Source: Mycobacterium innocens
GTDB taxonomy: Bacteria; Actinomycetota; Actinomycetes; Mycobacteriales; Mycobacteriaceae
Direction: 5' to 3'
Length of the DNA stretch: 32,418 nt
Assembly (NCBI RefSeq): GCF_900566055.1
Contig: NZ_UPHQ01000254.1
Coordinates: 1 to 32,418, forward strand
Positions 28,871-32,418 of this stretch are shown here, in pieces; the first letter of the stretch is position 1; every line of letters begins with the position of its first letter. Made by a program: the position numbers and the translations under genes. The notes below the pieces were generated by a model. The model made no database searches, was not told the DNA's origin, and worked only from the letters and a program-made list of their open reading frames with translations.

Positions 28871-29745
28871 GCGACAAGAGAACCACGCTCGACGAAGCCG
28901 TCGCGCAGTTGCGCAGCGGCATGACCATCGGCATCGCCGGCTGGGGTTCGCGGCGCAAACCCATGGCTTTGGTGCGCGCCATACTGCGCAGCGATGTCAC
29001 CGACCTCACGGTGGTCACCTACGGCGGACCCGACCTCGGACTGCTGTGTGCGGCCGGCAAGGTCCGGCGCGTCTACTACGGGTTCGTCTCGCTGGACTCG
29101 CCGCCCTTCTACGACCCCTGGTTCGCCAAGGCCCGGACCAGCGGCGCCATCGAAGCCCGAGAAATGGACGAAGGCATGCTGCGGTGCGGGCTGCAGGCGG
29201 CCGCCCAGCGGCTGCCATTCCTGCCGATCCGCGCCGGCCTGGGCAGCTCGGTTCCTGACTTCTGGGAGGGCGAGTTGGCCACCGTGACCAGTCCCTACCC
29301 GGCCCCCGGGGGCGGCCACGAAACCCTCATCGCCATGCCGGCGCTGCGCCTGGACGCCGCCTTCGCCCACCTCAATCTCGGTGACTGCCACGGCAATGCG
29401 GCCTACACCGGCATCGACCCCTACTTCGACGACCTCTTTCTGATGGCCGCCGAGAAGCGGTTCCTGTCGGTCGAGCGCATCGTCTGCACCGAGGAGCTGG
29501 TCAAAGCCGTTCCACCGCAGGCCCTGCTGGTCAACCGGATGATGGTCGACGCAGTGGTCGAAGCACCCGGCGGGGCCCACTTCACCACCACCGCACCGGA
29601 TTACGGCCGCGACGAGAAATTCCAGCGGCACTATGCCGAGGCGGCGTCGACCGAGGACGGCTGGCGGCAGTTCGTCGCCACCTACCTTTCCGGCGGCGAG
29701 GACGACTACCAGGCCGCGGTACGCGCGTTTGGAGCATCTTCATGA
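28867..29745 (+). CDS. ipdA: Ring C-opening hydrolase, alpha subunit
   Basis: A 292-residue class I CoA-transferase-like alpha subunit. With IpdB it hydrolyses the cyclohexene ring of COCHEA-CoA (steroid ring C) and is not a true CoA transferase. Recognisable segments are the N-terminal GMTIGIAGWGSRRKP, TYGGPDLGLL, and a conserved AREMDEGMLRCGLQ run near 97-110; the glutamate in this run (E102) may be the catalytic acid reported for the family, but my numbering match is uncertain. Start ATG 28867 overlaps the echA20 stop. Length matches Rv3551. Confidence 0.95.
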   Translation: MSDKRTTLDEAVAQLRSGMTIGIAGWGSRRKPMALVRAILRSDVTDLTVVTYGGPDLGLLCAAGKVRRVYYGFVSLDSPPFYDPWFAKARTSGAIEAREMDEGMLRCGLQAAAQRLPFLPIRAGLGSSVPDFWEGELATVTSPYPAPGGGHETLIAMPALRLDAAFAHLNLGDCHGNAAYTGIDPYFDDLFLMAAEKRFLSVERIVCTEELVKAVPPQALLVNRMMVDAVVEAPGGAHFTTTAPDYGRDEKFQRHYAEAASTEDGWRQFVATYLSGGEDDYQAAVRAFGASS

Positions 29746-30497
29746 CAGGAGAAGTGATCAGTCGAGCCGACGTCTGCGCGGTCGCCTGCGCCGAATTGTT
29801 CCGGGACGCGGGCGAGATCATGGTCAGTCCGATGACCACCATGGCCTCGGTCGGGGCGCGGCTGGCGCGGCTGACCTTCTCCCCGGACATCCTGCTCACC
29901 GACGGCGAGGCGCAGCTGCTCGCCGACACCCCGCCGCTCGGCAAGACCGGCGCCGTCGAAGGCTGGATGCCGTTCGGCCGGGTGTTCGAGACGCTGGCCT
30001 GGGGCCGACGGCATGTGGTGATGGGCGCCAATCAGGTTGACCGCTACGGCAATCAGAACATCTCGGCGTTCGGGCCGCTGCAGCACCCGACCCGTCAGAT
30101 GTTCGGGGTCCGCGGTTCGCCCGGCAACACCATCAATCACGCCACCAGTTACTGGGTCGGCAATCACTCGAAGCGGGTATTCGTCGACGCCGTCGACGTG
30201 GTCTCCGGCATCGGCTACGACAAGGTCGACCCCGGCAATCCGGCATTCCGGTTCGTCAACGTCTACCGGGTGGTGACCAACCTCGGCGTGTTCGACTTCG
30301 GCGGCCCGGACCACACCATGCGCGCGGTGTCCCTGCACCCCGGTGTATCGCCCGACGACGTCCGCGAGGCCACCTCGTTCGAGGTGCACGGTCTCGGCGA
30401 CGCCGGCGAATCCCGGCTGCCGACCGATGACGAGCTGCAGCTGATCCGCGCGGCCATCGACCCGAAGTCGCTGCGCGACAGGGAAATTCGATCGTGA
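29742..30497 (+). CDS. ipdB: Ring C-opening hydrolase, beta subunit
   Basis: A 251-residue beta subunit of the IpdAB hydrolase. The CoA-transferase beta fold is shown by the MVSPMTTMASVGARLARL start, the GANQVDRYGNQNISAFGP segment near 89-106, and the GVRGSPGNTINHATSYWVG loop near 123-140. The usual glutamate signature of true CoA transferases (SENG) is not visible at the corresponding place; GSPGN stands there, consistent with the hydrolase role. ATG 29742 overlaps ipdA by four bases, so the subunits are made together. Confidence 0.95.
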   Translation: MTGEVISRADVCAVACAELFRDAGEIMVSPMTTMASVGARLARLTFSPDILLTDGEAQLLADTPPLGKTGAVEGWMPFGRVFETLAWGRRHVVMGANQVDRYGNQNISAFGPLQHPTRQMFGVRGSPGNTINHATSYWVGNHSKRVFVDAVDVVSGIGYDKVDPGNPAFRFVNVYRVVTNLGVFDFGGPDHTMRAVSLHPGVSPDDVREATSFEVHGLGDAGESRLPTDDELQLIRAAIDPKSLRDREIRS

Positions 30498-31564
30498 GGT
30501 TGCGCACCCCGCTGACCGAGCTGGTCGGCGTCGAGCATCCGGTGGTGCAGACCGGCATGGGCTGGGTGGCCGGAGCCCGACTGGTGTCGGCCACGGCGAA
30601 CGCGGGCGGCCTCGGCATCCTGGCGTCGGCCACCATGACCCTGGACGAATTGGCGACGGCCATCGGCAAAGTCAAGGCCACCACCGACAAGCCGTTCGGG
30701 GTCAACATCCGCGCCGACGCCGCCGACGCGCCGGAGCGCGTCGAGTTGATGATCCGCGAGGGCGTCAAGGTCGCCTCCTTCGCCCTGGCGCCCAAACCCG
30801 AGCTGATCGCCCGGCTGAAAGAGGCCGGCGCGGTGGTCATCCCGTCGATCGGCGCGGCCAAACACGCCCGCAAGGTCGCGGCCTGGGGTGCCGACGCGAT
30901 GATCGTGCAGGGCGGCGAAGGTGGCGGCCACACCGGACCGGTGGCGACCACGCTGCTGCTGCCGTCGGTCCTGGACGCCGTGCAGGGCACCGGCATCCCG
31001 GTGATCGCCGCGGGCGGTTTCTTCGACGGGCGCGGGCTGGCCGCAGCACTTTCGTACGGCGCGGCTGGGGTTGCTATGGGCACCCGGTTTCTGCTGACGT
31101 CGGATTCCACCGTGCCCGACGCGGTGAAACAGCGCTATCTTCAGGCCGCACTGGACGGCACCGTCGTCACCACCCGCGTCGACGGCATGCCGCACCGGGT
31201 GCTGCGCACCGGTCTGGTCGAGAAGCTGGAAAGCGGGTCGCGGGTAAGGGGTTTCACCGCTGCGGTGCGAAACGCCGCCAAATTCAAGAAGATGTCGCAG
31301 ATGAGCTGGCGATCGATGATCCGCGACGGCCTGGCCATGCGCCACGGCAAGGAATTGACCTGGTCGCAGGTGGTGATGGCGGCCAACACCCCGATGCTGC
31401 TCAAGGCCGGGCTGGTCGACGGCAACACCGATGCCGGGGTGCTGGCGTCGGGCCAGGTTGCGGGCATTCTCGACGACCTGCCGTCGTGCGCGGAATTGAT
31501 CGAGACGATCGTGCGCGACGCCGTCGCGCACCTGCGGGCGGCGTCGGCGTTGGTCGCGGACTAA
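30494..31564 (+). CDS. ipdC: Flavin-dependent oxidoreductase of HIP-CoA degradation
   Basis: A 356-residue TIM-barrel FMN protein of the nitronate monooxygenase-like group. In M. tuberculosis IpdC (Rv3553) takes part in forming the enone HIEC-CoA before EchA20 acts. The start VQTGMGWVAGARLVSATANAG, the central VQGGEGGGHTGPV (near 135-147), and the IPVIAAGGF and GVAMGTRFL phosphate-binding segments (near 170-200) are typical of the family. GTG 30494 overlaps the ipdB stop by four bases. It is the last gene of the echA20-ipdABC operon; the next conserved gene in M. tuberculosis (fdxB) is missing here, replaced by a MarR regulator and an insertion sequence. Confidence 0.95.
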   Translation: MRLRTPLTELVGVEHPVVQTGMGWVAGARLVSATANAGGLGILASATMTLDELATAIGKVKATTDKPFGVNIRADAADAPERVELMIREGVKVASFALAPKPELIARLKEAGAVVIPSIGAAKHARKVAAWGADAMIVQGGEGGGHTGPVATTLLLPSVLDAVQGTGIPVIAAGGFFDGRGLAAALSYGAAGVAMGTRFLLTSDSTVPDAVKQRYLQAALDGTVVTTRVDGMPHRVLRTGLVEKLESGSRVRGFTAAVRNAAKFKKMSQMSWRSMIRDGLAMRHGKELTWSQVVMAANTPMLLKAGLVDGNTDAGVLASGQVAGILDDLPSCAELIETIVRDAVAHLRAASALVAD

Positions 31565-31596
31565 AAGCATCTTCGGCCAGTCCGTGACACAATTGC

Positions 31597-31642
31597 ATGA
31601 TTATCATCCATGCTGACGATCAAATTAGGTGCTAACCTTGAT
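31597..31642 (+). promoter_or_regulatory. Promoter and candidate operators of the MarR gene
   Basis: ATGAT-T-ATCAT (31597-31607) is a perfect 11-bp palindrome. ATCA...AGGT-gcta-ACCTTGAT (31619-31642) is an inverted repeat with a four-base bulge in the left arm. The second overlaps TAACCT (31633-31638), a -10 hexamer six bases before GTG 31645, so the mRNA is probably leaderless and self-repression is likely. Confidence 0.6.
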
Positions 31643-31644
31643 AA

Positions 31645-32127
31645 GTGGCTGGGAGTCGTTTGGGCATTACCGCGTTGGACGAACGCATTGCGTTTCTGCT
31701 CTCGCAACTGGGTTCCTATAGTGATGCGGAGTTCCATCGCCGACTGGCCCCCACCGGAGTGGAACCACGGTCCTATGCGGTGCTGTTGGCACTGGCAGCC
31801 GACGACGGTCAATCTCAGCGCCAGCTGTCAGCGCGGTTGGGGATCCACCGCAACGTGATGGTGACCGTCATCGACGATCTGGAGCGCAGGCGGCTGGTCA
31901 AGCGGTTGCGGCACCCCGACGACCGGCGGGCATTCGCGGTGACCCTGACCGACAAGGGTCGTCGCCTGCTCCCGACTCTCGATGAATCGGGTCGGGAGCT
32001 CGACGAGGAGATATCTGCGGCACTGTCGGCCAACGAACGCGACACGCTCCGGAAGCTTTTGCAGCGCATGGCCGCCGGAGCCGGACTCATCCCAGGAGTT
32101 CATCCTCGAATGTCTGACCGCGGTTAA
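31645..32127 (+). CDS. MarR-family transcriptional regulator
   Basis: A 160-residue winged-helix regulator. Dimer helices lie at 8-30 and 125-150; the DNA-binding part has SQRQLSARLGIHRNVMVTVIDDLERRRLV (about 57-85) and the wing motif HPDDRRAFAVTLTDKG (about 90-105), both diagnostic of MarR. The start GTG 31645 is based on a well-placed -10 six bases upstream; no ribosome-binding site is seen. It lies 80 bp downstream of ipdC on the same strand but has its own promoter. No adjacent target gene is visible before the insertion sequence begins, so the target may be itself or a gene displaced by the insertion. The signal it senses is unknown. The tail after about residue 150 is short and unremarkable. 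Confidence 0.88.
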   Translation: MAGSRLGITALDERIAFLLSQLGSYSDAEFHRRLAPTGVEPRSYAVLLALAADDGQSQRQLSARLGIHRNVMVTVIDDLERRRLVKRLRHPDDRRAFAVTLTDKGRRLLPTLDESGRELDEEISAALSANERDTLRKLLQRMAAGAGLIPGVHPRMSDRG

Positions 32128-32281
32128 CGGTTACCCGTCGGATGCTGCCATCTACCGTGCAGCCAGGTGTGCACTGAGCAACCAGCCCGGGTACTGACTT
32201 GCGCCCATGCGGTTCATCGCGCAGGTCACCCCGCCACCGTCAACCGCGGTCCTGGGAGCGTCATTCACACGCGAGCCGGTC

Positions 32282-32418
32282 GACACCTAGATGAGTAATT
32301 CCCAACCTTGGTCAGTGGTCGTAGGCGATCAGTGACCTCTTGACTGGGCTGTTGATCTTCCAGTTGTGCCAGATCACAGCGGCAAGGGCGAGGAGGCGCT
32401 GGGCGACGCGGGCGTAGA
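32282..32418 (-). mobile_element. IS982-family insertion sequence, right part cut by window end
   Basis: The element is defined by the transposase tail at 32312-32418. Its outer end is probably at or near 32282, where ACACCTAGATGAG starts; the terminal inverted repeat cannot be checked because the other end is outside. The 150 bp between the MarR stop and this point contain no clear feature. Confidence 0.6.
32312..32418 (-). CDS. IS982-type transposase, C-terminal fragment
   Basis: The last 34 codons of a transposase enter from the right edge: YARVAQRLLALAAVIWHNW, then a Pro-Val-Lys-Arg-Ser-Leu turn and the ending IAYDH before TGA (32314-32312). The combination of RLLAL, IWHN and a final RSLIAYDH is what I know from actinobacterial IS982 transposases. 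The catalytic DDE residues lie outside the window. It marks the break in synteny with M. tuberculosis after ipdC. Confidence 0.75.
   Translation of the reverse strand, partial: YARVAQRLLALAAVIWHNWKINSPVKRSLIAYDH

Overview
The window looks like the chromosome of a slow-growing Mycobacterium that is not M. tuberculosis itself. It has high GC throughout, a PPE-MPTR gene, a PE-domain gene, a PE_PGRS scar, MIRU-like tandem repeats and KstR/KstR2 operators. Its gene order follows, from memory, the Rv3525c-Rv3553 part of the H37Rv chromosome: the core of the cholesterol-catabolism regulon. Species assignment is inference. Both window ends fall inside transposase-like coding sequence (clear IS982 type at the right, less certain at the left), so this may be a contig bounded by insertion sequences.

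Layout. 1-92: tail of a probable transposase. 143-712: gamma-carbonic-anhydrase-like protein. 828-2443: kshA and a small partner, behind a KstR box. 2662-5731: minus-strand operon of a DUF1214 protein, an SDR and a sulfotransferase, with a KstR box at its head. 5765-8176: secreted haem-binding-type protein, a 33-codon collapsed PPE relic, and PPE62. 8310-11343: hsaE-hsaG-hsaF (last steps of ring A/B degradation), with five 55-bp MIRU-like repeats between hsaE and hsaG. 11427-13983: kstD and chsH3. 13984-15107: an AbiEi/DUF559-type gene bracketed by paired short palindromes. 15108-16574: PE-domain alpha/beta hydrolase. 16606-22858: the igr operon cyp125-chsE1-chsE2-chsH2-chsH1-ltp2, in which a 57-bp repeat (five copies) is fused in frame to the end of chsE1. 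23059-25081: fadA5, a small NTF2-like gene and ddn. 25082-25621: non-coding, with a dispersed stem-loop repeat and a PE_PGRS scar. 25622-26287: protein of unknown function. 26341-31564: KstR2-type block (two SDRs, echA20, ipdA, ipdB, ipdC) around a perfect KstR2 palindrome. 31645-32127: MarR regulator. 32312-32418: IS982 transposase tail.

How the genes work together. Cyp125 starts side-chain oxidation; FadA5, ChsE1/E2, ChsH1/H2, ChsH3 and Ltp2 shorten the side chain to the C17 ketone. KstD and KshA open ring B. HsaE/G/F finish the A/B fragment to pyruvate and propionyl-CoA. EchA20, IpdA/B and IpdC open rings D and C of the HIP-CoA remainder.

Most unusual features: (1) the DUF559 nuclease-like gene whose flanks carry pairs of GTGAC...GTCAC palindromes at exactly 30-bp spacing and whose stop codon lies inside one of them; (2) related MIRU-type repeats at two junctions of cholesterol operons, one of which adds five 19-residue repeats to ChsE1; (3) a PPE gene reduced to its first six and last ~27 codons; (4) a shared promoter layout in which the KstR box supplies the first two bases of the -10 hexamer.
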